Source: Hyphomicrobiales bacterium | Lineage (GTDB): Bacteria; Pseudomonadota; Alphaproteobacteria; Rhizobiales; Beijerinckiaceae | DNA: 41,617 nt | NCBI GenBank assembly: GCA_027487245.1 | Contig: JAIYDY010000077.1 | Coordinates: 1 to 41,617, forward strand | Reading direction: 5' to 3' | Shown here: piece after piece, positions 34,478 to 41,056 of the stretch | Numbering within the stretch: position 1 is the first letter of the stretch | Layout of the letters: each line of letters starts with the position of its first letter | Made by a program: the position numbers and the translations under genes | Notes under the pieces: generated by a model | What the model was told of the DNA's origin: nothing | The model's database searches: none | The model's input: the letters and a program-made list of their open reading frames with translations, nothing else

Positions 34478-35928
34478 GTCGCCGCTCCTTGTGGCAGTGG
34501 AACAGGGCTTTGCAAGACTGCTGCCAAGGTCTGGTCCGCATTGCGAACATTGGCTGGCGGCATGCGCTGGATGTCGGTGACCTGTCGGCCCCAACCGCTG
34601 GTGTCGGCGACCAGTTGGCGGTCACGCTGCACGAAACGGCCGCGGACCAGGGTATGTATCGGTACTCCGGTGACATGGACGCCGTCGAAAGGGGTCACCT
34701 TGCCGCGTGACTGCAGGTTTGCCGCCCGGATCGTCTCGGTGCGCTCCATATCGACGACGGCGATGTCGGCATGCGCGCCCGCTTCGATGCGGCCCTTGGC
34801 AGGCCACAGGCCGAAGGCGCGGGCCGGGTTCTCGGCGGATATCTTCACGTAATGCTCAAGCGTTATGCGCCCTGACGCCACTTCGTTGAGCAGTAAAGGC
34901 ATTTGCGTCTCGACGCCGGGAAAGCCGCAGTCGGCCTCCCAGATGACGGCCTTGTTTTTTTCGGTCGGGGTGTGGGGCGCATGATCAGTGGCGATCATGT
35001 CGACGACGCCCGACTGCAAGGCCTTCCAGATAGCGAGCGAGTCGCTGTGCTCGCGCACGGGCGGATTGACGCGGATCACCGAGCCGAGCCGCGCATAGTC
35101 GCGGCTGTCCAAGAGGAGATAGCATGGGCATGTCTCGCCGGTGATCTCGACGCCGCGCGCCTTCGCGTCGGCTAGAGGCCTCAGTTCCGCTGCTGACGAG
35201 ATATGCAGGACATGCACCCGTGCGCCCGTCCACTCGGCCAGTTCAGCAGCACGGCTGACCGCTTCTGCGGCGACAATGGCGGGTCTTGCAGCGATATGGG
35301 CAAGCGGATCATTGCGGCCCGCCTCCATCAGCCTCTTCTGCCGCCATGCCATGATCGATGCCGTCTCGGCATGCAGCGAGATGCGCAGGCCCGAGGGAGC
35401 GATGATCTCGAAGCCTTCCAGCATCGCGCCGGTCGACGGCGAGGGCAGATTGCCGAAGGTGTTGCCCATGAAGCACTTGAAGGCATTGACGCCTCCGTCG
35501 ATCAGTCCTTGCAACTCGCCGATGTTATCCTCGGCCAGGAGACCATAGATGCCGTAGTCCACATGGGACTTCTCGGCGGCTTGCTGCTTCTGGCGGAGTT
35601 CCGTCACCGATCGGGTCGGCGGATGGGTGTTCGGCATCTCGAAAACGGTGGTCGTGCCACCCATAGCGGCTGCCGCGCTTCCGGTCTGCCAGTCCTCCTT
35701 GTGGGTGTAGCCCGGCTCGCGAAAGTGGACATGCACGTCGATCGCGCCGGGCAGGATGAACTTGCCGGACACATCGACGACCTCCACCGCTGCGGGCATC
35801 GCAGACGCATCGCCGACGAGGACGATCAATCCGTCCTTGATGGCAACATCCGCCCTTAAGCGCGACTTGGAGGTCACGACCGTGCCGCCCGTCAGCACCA
35901 GATCGGCTGTGAATGGCAATAGGGTCAT
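34474..35928 (-). CDS. Cyclic amidohydrolase A (dihydroorotase/allantoinase/hydantoinase family)
   Basis: 484 residues. Metal site: His66 and His68 (PGAIDVHVHFREPG), Lys151 (AFKCFMG), His186 (SLHAETA), His242 (VHVLHISS), Asp315 (IATDHAPH), spaced as in E. coli allantoinase AllB. Further fit: GGTTTVFEMPNTHPPT and FGLWPAKGRIEAGAHADIAVVD. The usual ETCPHY motif reads ETCPCY, so His is replaced by Cys269 beside the active site. The paralogue B at 26410 keeps the His, so the two enzymes probably differ in substrate or step. GAGG lies five bases before the ATG at 35928; an ATG at 35931 is also possible. The SDR gene ends eight bases upstream. The reading from 36303 lies within that gene. Confidence 0.87.
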   Translation of the reverse strand: MTLLPFTADLVLTGGTVVTSKSRLRADVAIKDGLIVLVGDASAMPAAVEVVDVSGKFILPGAIDVHVHFREPGYTHKEDWQTGSAAAAMGGTTTVFEMPNTHPPTRSVTELRQKQQAAEKSHVDYGIYGLLAEDNIGELQGLIDGGVNAFKCFMGNTFGNLPSPSTGAMLEGFEIIAPSGLRISLHAETASIMAWRQKRLMEAGRNDPLAHIAARPAIVAAEAVSRAAELAEWTGARVHVLHISSAAELRPLADAKARGVEITGETCPCYLLLDSRDYARLGSVIRVNPPVREHSDSLAIWKALQSGVVDMIATDHAPHTPTEKNKAVIWEADCGFPGVETQMPLLLNEVASGRITLEHYVKISAENPARAFGLWPAKGRIEAGAHADIAVVDMERTETIRAANLQSRGKVTPFDGVHVTGVPIHTLVRGRFVQRDRQLVADTSGWGRQVTDIQRMPPANVRNADQTLAAVLQSPVPLPQGAAT

Positions 35929-35935
35929 CATGTCC

Positions 35936-36730
35936 TCACAGCATCGCCCAGCCGCCATCGACCGGAAGGTCGACGCCGCTGATCTGACGCGACACATGCG
36001 ATGCGAGGAAGAGGCAGGCATTCGCCACATCCTCATCCGTCGAGACGCGGCGCAGGGCGTAGTCGGCTGCATGCTTCTCGACGGCGGCTTCCGGCGAGAT
36101 CCCAAGCCGGGCCGCCATCTCGGGCACGACCTTGCCGCGGAAGCGCGGTCCGTCCACCATGCCCGGCGCAACGCAGTTGACGTTGATGTTGAAGGGTCCC
36201 GCCTCGAGCGCGAAGCTTTTGGTGATGCCGCGAAGGCCCCATTTGGAAGCCGAATAGGCCATGCGCCCGGCCCGACCGCGCATGCCGAACGTGCCGCCGA
36301 CATTGACGATCTTGCCGTCGCGCTGCGCGATCATGGTCGGCAGACAGGCGCGCATCGTGTTGAAGCAGCCGCGCATGTTGAGGTCGATGATCTCGTCGAA
36401 CTCGGCTTCGGTGGTCTCCCAGCCTGTCTTGCCGATCGGCCCGGAGCCGCCTGCCACATTCACCAGCACATCGATCCGCCCGCCGAACCGCGCCTTGGCC
36501 TCGGCGATCGCCGCGTCGCACGCTGCGCCTTGCGTGACGTCGCAGGCGATCACGATCGCCTCGGCGTCCATCGCGCGGGCCTCATTGGCGACAGGCTCGA
36601 TGGCGGCTGTGTCACGCCCGAGCAAGGCCAGCTTGCAGCCCTCGGCGGCGAAGGCGCGCGTGATCGCCGCTCCCATGCCCTTGGCGGGGCCAGTGATGAC
36701 CACCACGCGGTCGTTCAGTTTGAGGTCCAT
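35936..36730 (-). CDS. SDR-family oxidoreductase in the amidohydrolase operon
   Basis: 264 residues. Cofactor loop TGPAKGMGAAITRAF, VLVNVAGGSGPIG (NVAGG for the usual NNAG), catalytic Tyr and Lys in MAYSASKWGLRGITKSFALE, and C-terminal SGVDLPVDGGWAM. The catalytic Ser, 13 residues before the Tyr in related enzymes, is Gly here with a Thr beside it (NVGGTFGMRG). The enzyme may use the Thr, or be altered in activity. It lies 14 bases after binding protein A and eight before cyclic amidohydrolase A. It could oxidize or reduce an alcohol or carbonyl on the imported compound; the substrate is unknown. Confidence 0.85.
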   Translation of the reverse strand: MDLKLNDRVVVITGPAKGMGAAITRAFAAEGCKLALLGRDTAAIEPVANEARAMDAEAIVIACDVTQGAACDAAIAEAKARFGGRIDVLVNVAGGSGPIGKTGWETTEAEFDEIIDLNMRGCFNTMRACLPTMIAQRDGKIVNVGGTFGMRGRAGRMAYSASKWGLRGITKSFALEAGPFNINVNCVAPGMVDGPRFRGKVVPEMAARLGISPEAAVEKHAADYALRRVSTDEDVANACLFLASHVSRQISGVDLPVDGGWAML

Positions 36731-36744
36731 GACGCTGAGCCCGT

Positions 36745-37809
36745 TCAGAGCAGCTTGGTGACGCGGTCGGCCATCGGCGGCAGGAAGGCGCGGCTGAACA
36801 GCTCCTCCGGCTGGGGCATGCGCGGCAAGCTGTCCGCCTCGACGACGATGCCGATCGACTTCCGGAAGCGCGCATCGTTGAGATCGCCGATGCCAATGCT
36901 CGACAGCTCTGGATGGCTCATCTCATCGTTCAACGTCGCGATGAGGCGCTCTTTCTCGACAGCCTTGTTGATAAGCGGCTCACGCTTGGCGACCGCCTCG
37001 ATGGCCGCGTCCGGGTCCTTCAGCGTGTCCTTCAAGCCTTTGTTGATGGCCGCCAGCAGTCCCCGAAGTGCACCTGGATTGTCGTTCACAAGCTTGCGTG
37101 AAGCGATGATCGCGTTGGAATACAGATCCATGCCGAAATCGCCGTAGTTGATGAAGCGGAAGTCCTTGTCGGGGTCGATGCCGACCAGCTTCGCCGAGAA
37201 GCGGATGGTGTTGACGAAGCCGAACACGCCATCGACCTGACCGCGCTGGAGCATCTGCTCGCGCAGGTTGGGCTGCATATTGGTCAGCTGAACCTTTGCG
37301 GCATCAATGCCGGCCAGTCTGGCAAAGGCGGGGAACAACTTCAGCGCGCCGTCATTGGCGGGGCCGCCCAGCGTCCGGCCTTCCATGTCCTTCGGCGTCT
37401 TGATCGGACCATCCGCCTTCACGGCGATGGTGAACGGCGGCCGGTTGTACATGGCGGAGATAGCGAGCGGCGTGTTGCCGCCAGCCGCGCCCCTTGCCAC
37501 CAGCTGGATCAGCGCGTTGATGTCGCCGAAGCCGAGATCATACGAGCCCGACGCCACCGCGCCGACCGCCGCACCCGAGCCGTTGCCCTGGTCCATCACG
37601 ACATCAAGGCCAGCTTCTCGGAAGTAGCCACGGTCCTCCGCCAGGAAGAACCAGCCTTGCGGCCCCTGGTAACGCCAGTTGAGAACCATCCTCAACCGTG
37701 TCGGCGATTGCGCAAGCGCAGGAGCGGGCAAAGAGCTTGCCGCGGCAAAGCCTCCGAGCAAAAGCCCGAACTTGCGCCGAGAGATTGCAGAACCATGTGC
37801 GCGGGTCAT
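36745..37809 (-). CDS. ABC transporter substrate-binding protein A (NMT1-like, Tat signal)
   Basis: 354 residues from ATG 37809, with GGAG seven bases upstream. A twin-arginine signal SRRKFGLLLGGFAAASSLPAPALAQS marks Tat export, unlike the Sec-type leader of binding protein B. The mature part has RLRMVLNWRYQGPQGWFFLAEDRGYFREAGLDV, DQGNGSGAAVGAVASGSYDLGFGD and PNLREQMLQRGQVDGVFGFV. It is the first gene of the ten-gene operon and faces the LysR gene across 113 bases. No separate permease is next to it, so it probably shares the one permease/ATPase pair with protein B. Confidence 0.9.
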   Translation of the reverse strand: MTRAHGSAISRRKFGLLLGGFAAASSLPAPALAQSPTRLRMVLNWRYQGPQGWFFLAEDRGYFREAGLDVVMDQGNGSGAAVGAVASGSYDLGFGDINALIQLVARGAAGGNTPLAISAMYNRPPFTIAVKADGPIKTPKDMEGRTLGGPANDGALKLFPAFARLAGIDAAKVQLTNMQPNLREQMLQRGQVDGVFGFVNTIRFSAKLVGIDPDKDFRFINYGDFGMDLYSNAIIASRKLVNDNPGALRGLLAAINKGLKDTLKDPDAAIEAVAKREPLINKAVEKERLIATLNDEMSHPELSSIGIGDLNDARFRKSIGIVVEADSLPRMPQPEELFSRAFLPPMADRVTKLL

Positions 37810-37922
37810 CGGAACGCTCCAGTTGACTGACAACTTCACGCTAGCGGATTGACCGATGCCGTCTTCTGCTGATTTCTTGCTAGTCATGTTCGAAAAATGC
37901 ACCGGTCATCAGGAGATGGTCC
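37810..37922. promoter_or_regulatory. Divergent promoter region of LysR gene and catabolic operon
   Basis: 113 bases between the starts of binding protein A (minus) and the LysR-type gene (plus), A/T-richer than the coding flanks. This is the usual place of a LysR operator (T-N11-A class), but I could not single out one convincing dyad. A short TTCGAA occurs at about 37889. Confidence 0.5.
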
Positions 37923-38846
37923 ATGAAGCACCTGCGGCTACTGCGCTACGTCGACGAGGTGGCCCGCGCCGGCTCGATCCGGAAAGCCTCCGAGAAGCTG
38001 AACCTGACAGCCTCAGCACTGAATCGCCGCATCCAGGACATGGAAGACGATCTTGGGACGCAGATCTTCGAGCGGCTGCCGCGCGGGGTCAGGCTGAATG
38101 CTGCTGGCGAGTTGTTGATCCGTCATGTCCGGACCCAATTGGCCGACATGAGCCGTGTCAGATCCCAGATCGAAGACCTCTCAGGTTTTCGGCGTGGAAC
38201 GGTTTCCGTCGCCTGCAGTCAGGCACTTGCCTATGAGCTGCTGCCAATCGCGATTGCGGCCTATCGTTGCGAGTTTCCGCTTGTCCAATTCCACGTGAAG
38301 GTGCGCGACCACACCGATGCATTGCGCGCACTTGCGGAGTTCGAGGTTGATCTGGCTCTGGTGTTCCGTCCCTCGATCATGGCTGACTTTCAGGTGCTGG
38401 CTTCAGCTGAGCAGCGACTTGTCGCAATCATGGCGGCGGACCATCCTCTTGCAGCACAACCCACCGTACGGCTACGCGATTGCGCAACGTTTGCATTGGC
38501 GCTTCCCGATAGCAGCTATGGTGGCAGACAGTTGCTGGATGAGGCAACGGCACGCAGTTCGTTTCGCTTCGAACAGGTGGTGGAATCCAACTCGTTCGAG
38601 TTCTTGCGCAACTATGTTCGCTTCGAACACGCCATCACGTTCCAGATCGAGATCGGGGCACCGGCAACCTTGCGCGACCGGCACGGCTTGATCGCACGCC
38701 CCGTCGATCTGCGTGACGTGCCACCGGCAAAACTGGCGATGGGCCAATTGCGCGGACGGGCTCTTCCGGTGGCAGCAGCAAAATTCGCCGAACAATTGGG
38801 CCGCCGCCTGACGAGCCCGCCGCCTACATCCATTTTGGAACCGTAA
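37923..38846 (+). CDS. LysR-family transcriptional regulator of the catabolic operon
   Basis: 307 residues. The winged helix LLRYVDEVARAGSIRKASEKLNLTASALNRRIQDMEDDLGTQIFERLPRGVRLNAAGELLI (residues about 5-66) is a full LysR head. The effector domain starts near GTVSVACSQALAYELLPIAIAAYRCEFP, as in CbbR/CysB-type periplasmic-like folds. It is transcribed away from the ten-gene operon and so is the likely activator, with the transported compound or a breakdown product as inducer. It runs 23 bases into the convergent LOG-family gene at its 3' end. AGGAGA lies eight bases before the ATG. Confidence 0.9.
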   Translation: MKHLRLLRYVDEVARAGSIRKASEKLNLTASALNRRIQDMEDDLGTQIFERLPRGVRLNAAGELLIRHVRTQLADMSRVRSQIEDLSGFRRGTVSVACSQALAYELLPIAIAAYRCEFPLVQFHVKVRDHTDALRALAEFEVDLALVFRPSIMADFQVLASAEQRLVAIMAADHPLAAQPTVRLRDCATFALALPDSSYGGRQLLDEATARSSFRFEQVVESNSFEFLRNYVRFEHAITFQIEIGAPATLRDRHGLIARPVDLRDVPPAKLAMGQLRGRALPVAAAKFAEQLGRRLTSPPPTSILEP

Positions 38847-39420
38847 TGCGCTGAAACGTCTGAAGACCGTCAATCAAGCTTTTGGTATCGGACTGAACAA
38901 CAATGCCATTGCGATGTTCGCGAGGCAGAAAGCGCTGCCCAATCATATGATCGATGAAACTCAGGAACGGCTGATAGTATCCCCCCACATCGAACAAGCC
39001 AGCGGGCTTGTCGATCTCGCCCAATTGATTGAGCGTCCAGATCTCCATGAACTCTTCAAGCGTCCCGATCCCGCCTGGCAATGCGATGAACGCGTCAGCC
39101 AACAATGCCATCCGCGCCTTGCGACCTCGCATGTCGCCAACGACCTCACAGATGTGGAGGCCCGGGTGCTGATGTCCGCGGTCTGCCAGCCGCTGGGTGA
39201 TGACCCCGTGGGTACGTCCTCCAGCTGCCATGGCGGCGTCTGCCATGAGACCCATCAGACCCTTGTGAGTGCCACCATAGACCAGTGTCATTCCGCGCCG
39301 GCCAATCTCGTCACCAAGAGCCTTGGCAGCTTCAATATAGAGCTCTCCAAGCCCCGTGTTGGATCCGCAGAACACAGCGATGGCATTGATTCGTTGCGGG
39401 CCTGATCCTGAATCTGACAT
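38824..39420 (-). CDS. LOG-family nucleoside 5'-monophosphate phosphoribohydrolase
   Basis: 198 residues, Rossmann-like LOG (TIGR00730) fold. AVFCGSNTGLGELYIEAAKALG, VYGGTHKGLMGLMADAA, RGRKARMALLADAFIALPGGIGTLEEFMEIW, with the PGGxGTxxE catalytic motif complete. The family cleaves the base from nucleoside 5'-monophosphates (cytokinin activation in plants, nucleotide salvage in bacteria); older 'lysine decarboxylase' names are wrong. Release of free bases would fit the neighbouring ring-opening and deaminating enzymes. Start at 39420 with GAAGG five bases upstream; the earlier reading from 39600 enters the divergent gene. It overlaps the LysR gene's end by 23 bases (convergent). Confidence 0.88.
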   Translation of the reverse strand: MSDSGSGPQRINAIAVFCGSNTGLGELYIEAAKALGDEIGRRGMTLVYGGTHKGLMGLMADAAMAAGGRTHGVITQRLADRGHQHPGLHICEVVGDMRGRKARMALLADAFIALPGGIGTLEEFMEIWTLNQLGEIDKPAGLFDVGGYYQPFLSFIDHMIGQRFLPREHRNGIVVQSDTKSLIDGLQTFQRITVPKWM

Positions 39421-39451
39421 GATGACCTTCAAAGGTTTGCTTGCCCCTCCC

Positions 39452-39479
39452 TTGCAAGCTGAGCATCGTATTTGCAAGG
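39452..39479. promoter_or_regulatory. TTGCAAG direct/inverted repeat operator between LOG and formamidase-family genes
   Basis: In the 92-base divergent gap, TTGCAAG occurs at 39452-39458 and 39472-39478, starts 20 bases apart (about two helical turns). With its flanks, CCTTGCAA (39450-39457) is also the inverted complement of TTGCAAGG (39472-39479). Such spacing is typical of a dimer or tetramer regulator site that could serve both genes. Confidence 0.45.
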
Positions 39480-39512
39480 TCGCTGACTTGAGATGCCAGA
39501 GGTGTTGACGAC

Positions 39513-40460
39513 ATGCCGGACTTTGAGCTGAAGCCAAGCCCCAAAACCACCCATTGGGGCTATTTCGACGCTGCACAGCCTGCTGCGCTACGCGTTCCAA
39601 GCGGTGCGAAGGTCAAGATCACCAGCGTCTCCGGCACACGCGAGGTGCTGCCACCTGCTGGTTTTCATGTTCCGCCGGAGTTGCATGCCATTCACGACGC
39701 GCAGGTCGGCATTCCGTTTGGGCCGCACATCCTCACAGGCCCTGTGCATGTGGAAAGCGCGATGCCGGGGGATGTGCTGGAGGTCCGCATTCTCGATGTT
39801 GGGCTGCATCAGGACTGGGGTTTCAACTTCAATCGTCCACTCGCCGGAACATTGCCTGACGACTTCCCCAGCCATCACCTCATGCACATCGCGCTCGACG
39901 CGGCGCGCATGATCGGGACCATGCCCTGGGGGCTTGAATTGCCGCTGGCACCATTCTTTGGTGTCATGGGTGTTGCACCTCCACCTGCCTGGGGCCGTTG
40001 CACCTCGATCATTCCGCGAGCCTTCGGCGGCAATATCGACAACAAGGAACTGGTCGCGGGAAGTACGCTCTATCTGCCGGTGTTTGTCGAAGGAGCCGGG
40101 TTTTCATGCGGTGATGGGCATGCCCTGCAAGGCGATGGTGAGGTCAATGTCACCGCCATCGAGACCGCGCTGACGGGCACGTTCGAATTGATAGTGCGCA
40201 AGGATCTGAGCTTTACCTATCCGCGTGCAGAGACCCCGACCCATGTCATGACCTGCGGCATGGATCCCGATCTCGACAAATGTGCCGAGAAGGCGCTTCG
40301 TGACATGATCGCGCTGATCGTCGAAAGAACCGGCCTCAGCCGCGAGCAAGCCTATGGCCTCTGCTCAATCACGGCGGACCTGCGCATCACCCAGACGGTC
40401 AACCAGCACAAGGGGGTGCACTGCATGCTGCGCAAGGAGTTGCTCCAGCCGAAAGTCTGA
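39513..40460 (+). CDS. Formamidase/acetamidase (FmdA/AmdA) family protein
   Basis: 315 residues. FmdA/AmdA features: THWGYFDAAQPAALRVPSGAKVKI, GPVHVESAMPGDVLEVRILDV, GWGF-like QDWGFNFNRPLAG, SIIPRAFGGNIDNKELVAGSTLYLPVFVEGAGFSCGDGHALQGDGEVN with the acidic and His positions of the metal-amide site, and a C-terminal SREQAYGLCSITADLRITQTVNQHKGVHCML. It releases ammonia from formamide, acetamide or a similar short amide. As such amides could arise after ring opening by the amidohydrolases, it would complete nitrogen recovery. The ATG at 39513 follows AGAGG by about ten bases. Exact amide unknown. Confidence 0.85.
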   Translation: MPDFELKPSPKTTHWGYFDAAQPAALRVPSGAKVKITSVSGTREVLPPAGFHVPPELHAIHDAQVGIPFGPHILTGPVHVESAMPGDVLEVRILDVGLHQDWGFNFNRPLAGTLPDDFPSHHLMHIALDAARMIGTMPWGLELPLAPFFGVMGVAPPPAWGRCTSIIPRAFGGNIDNKELVAGSTLYLPVFVEGAGFSCGDGHALQGDGEVNVTAIETALTGTFELIVRKDLSFTYPRAETPTHVMTCGMDPDLDKCAEKALRDMIALIVERTGLSREQAYGLCSITADLRITQTVNQHKGVHCMLRKELLQPKV

Positions 40461-40642
40461 GCGTTTATCCGGGCAGGCCAACCTTCGAGGTCGCCGCAGC
40501 TGACCTTCCACGCTTCATCGATCCCGTTCACATGGTGATCAGCCTCCTCCGAGTGGTCCGGTGGGAATGTTGGTGTATTGACGGCCCCGACGCCAGCGCG
40601 GGCGGTGGTCGGCTTGCAGACGGTGGGGGTTGCGACCGCGCC
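40461..40642. other. Unassigned spacer next to IS3 remnant
   Basis: 182 bases with no convincing gene on either strand. Its minus-strand reading (PTFPPDHSEEADHH, then GIDEAWKVSCGDLEGWPA) looks like part of an insertion-element end but I cannot name a family. It joins the transposase fragment directly. Confidence 0.4.
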
Positions 40643-40831
40643 CATGATCTACCGATCTTCCCGAACCTGGCCAAGGATATGGTGCCGGACGGGCCGAACC
40701 AGCTCTGGGTGACTGAGATCACCTACGTCGCAATCATTGGCGGCTGCGTCTACGTCGCGGTCATCCTCGACGCATGGTCAAGGCGGGTCGTGGGCAAAGC
40801 CATCGGCCGCTCGATTGATGTCCGCCTGCAG
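40643..40831 (+). pseudogene. IS3-family transposase fragment (rve integrase core start)
   Basis: About 60 codons reading HDLPIFPNLAKDMVPDGPNQLWVTEITYVAI, then IGGCVYVAVILDAWSRRVVG and KAIGRSIDVRLQ. This is the start of the DDE integrase core of IS3-group (IS476/IS407-like) transposases, which normally continue for some 150 residues. The N-terminal HTH part and the rest of the core are absent, and the frame runs into unrelated sequence after RLQ. No terminal repeats were found. It is a relic and marks past insertion at the right side of the catabolic block. Confidence 0.85.
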
Positions 40832-40963
40832 GAGCGCACTCCACGCCATGGCTCAAACCTGCACCAGAATTGCATGAGAGCCAATTTTGCATGCCGACTC
40901 ACAACCGAATTCTGCGATTTCAAACGACCGACATTGTTCTGACCGCTGCTACGCCCTCCCCCG

Positions 40964-40992
40964 TTGACAGCCATCCGATGACTTGTAGGATA
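40964..40992 (+). promoter_or_regulatory. Promoter of TRAP transporter gene
   Basis: A perfect TTGACA -35 box (40964-40969) and TAGGAT (40986-40991) as -10, 16 bases apart. The -10 lies within the palindromic operator, so regulator binding would block polymerase. Confidence 0.5.
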
Positions 40993-41000
40993 TCCTACAA
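40983..41000. promoter_or_regulatory. 18-bp perfect palindrome, GntR/FadR-type operator
   Basis: TTGTAGGATATCCTACAA is fully self-complementary. The TTGTA...TACAA ends are typical of GntR regulators of the FCD (FadR-like) subfamily, which often control TRAP transporter operons for organic acids. No GntR gene is in the window; it may lie to the right. Confidence 0.65.
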
Positions 41001-41056
41001 ATCTGGCGTCGATGAATGAACGCCGGGAGTAACGTAGCACAGGGAGACATCACGCC

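Larger units (their letters stand above)
40832..41056. other. Upstream region of TRAP binding protein
   Basis: 225 bases after the IS3 relic. The first part (to about 40950) holds no recognisable feature and is A/T-richer than average. The second part carries a promoter with the palindromic operator listed separately, then AGGGAG ten bases before the start codon at 41057. Confidence 0.6.

Noticed and set aside
35756..37147. A 463-codon plus-strand frame across SDR and binding-protein genes
   Set aside because: Crosses two well-supported minus-strand genes and has no family motif.
38824..39420. Lysine decarboxylase
   Set aside because: The PGGxGTxxE motif is that of LOG nucleotide hydrolases; the decarboxylase name is a known misannotation.
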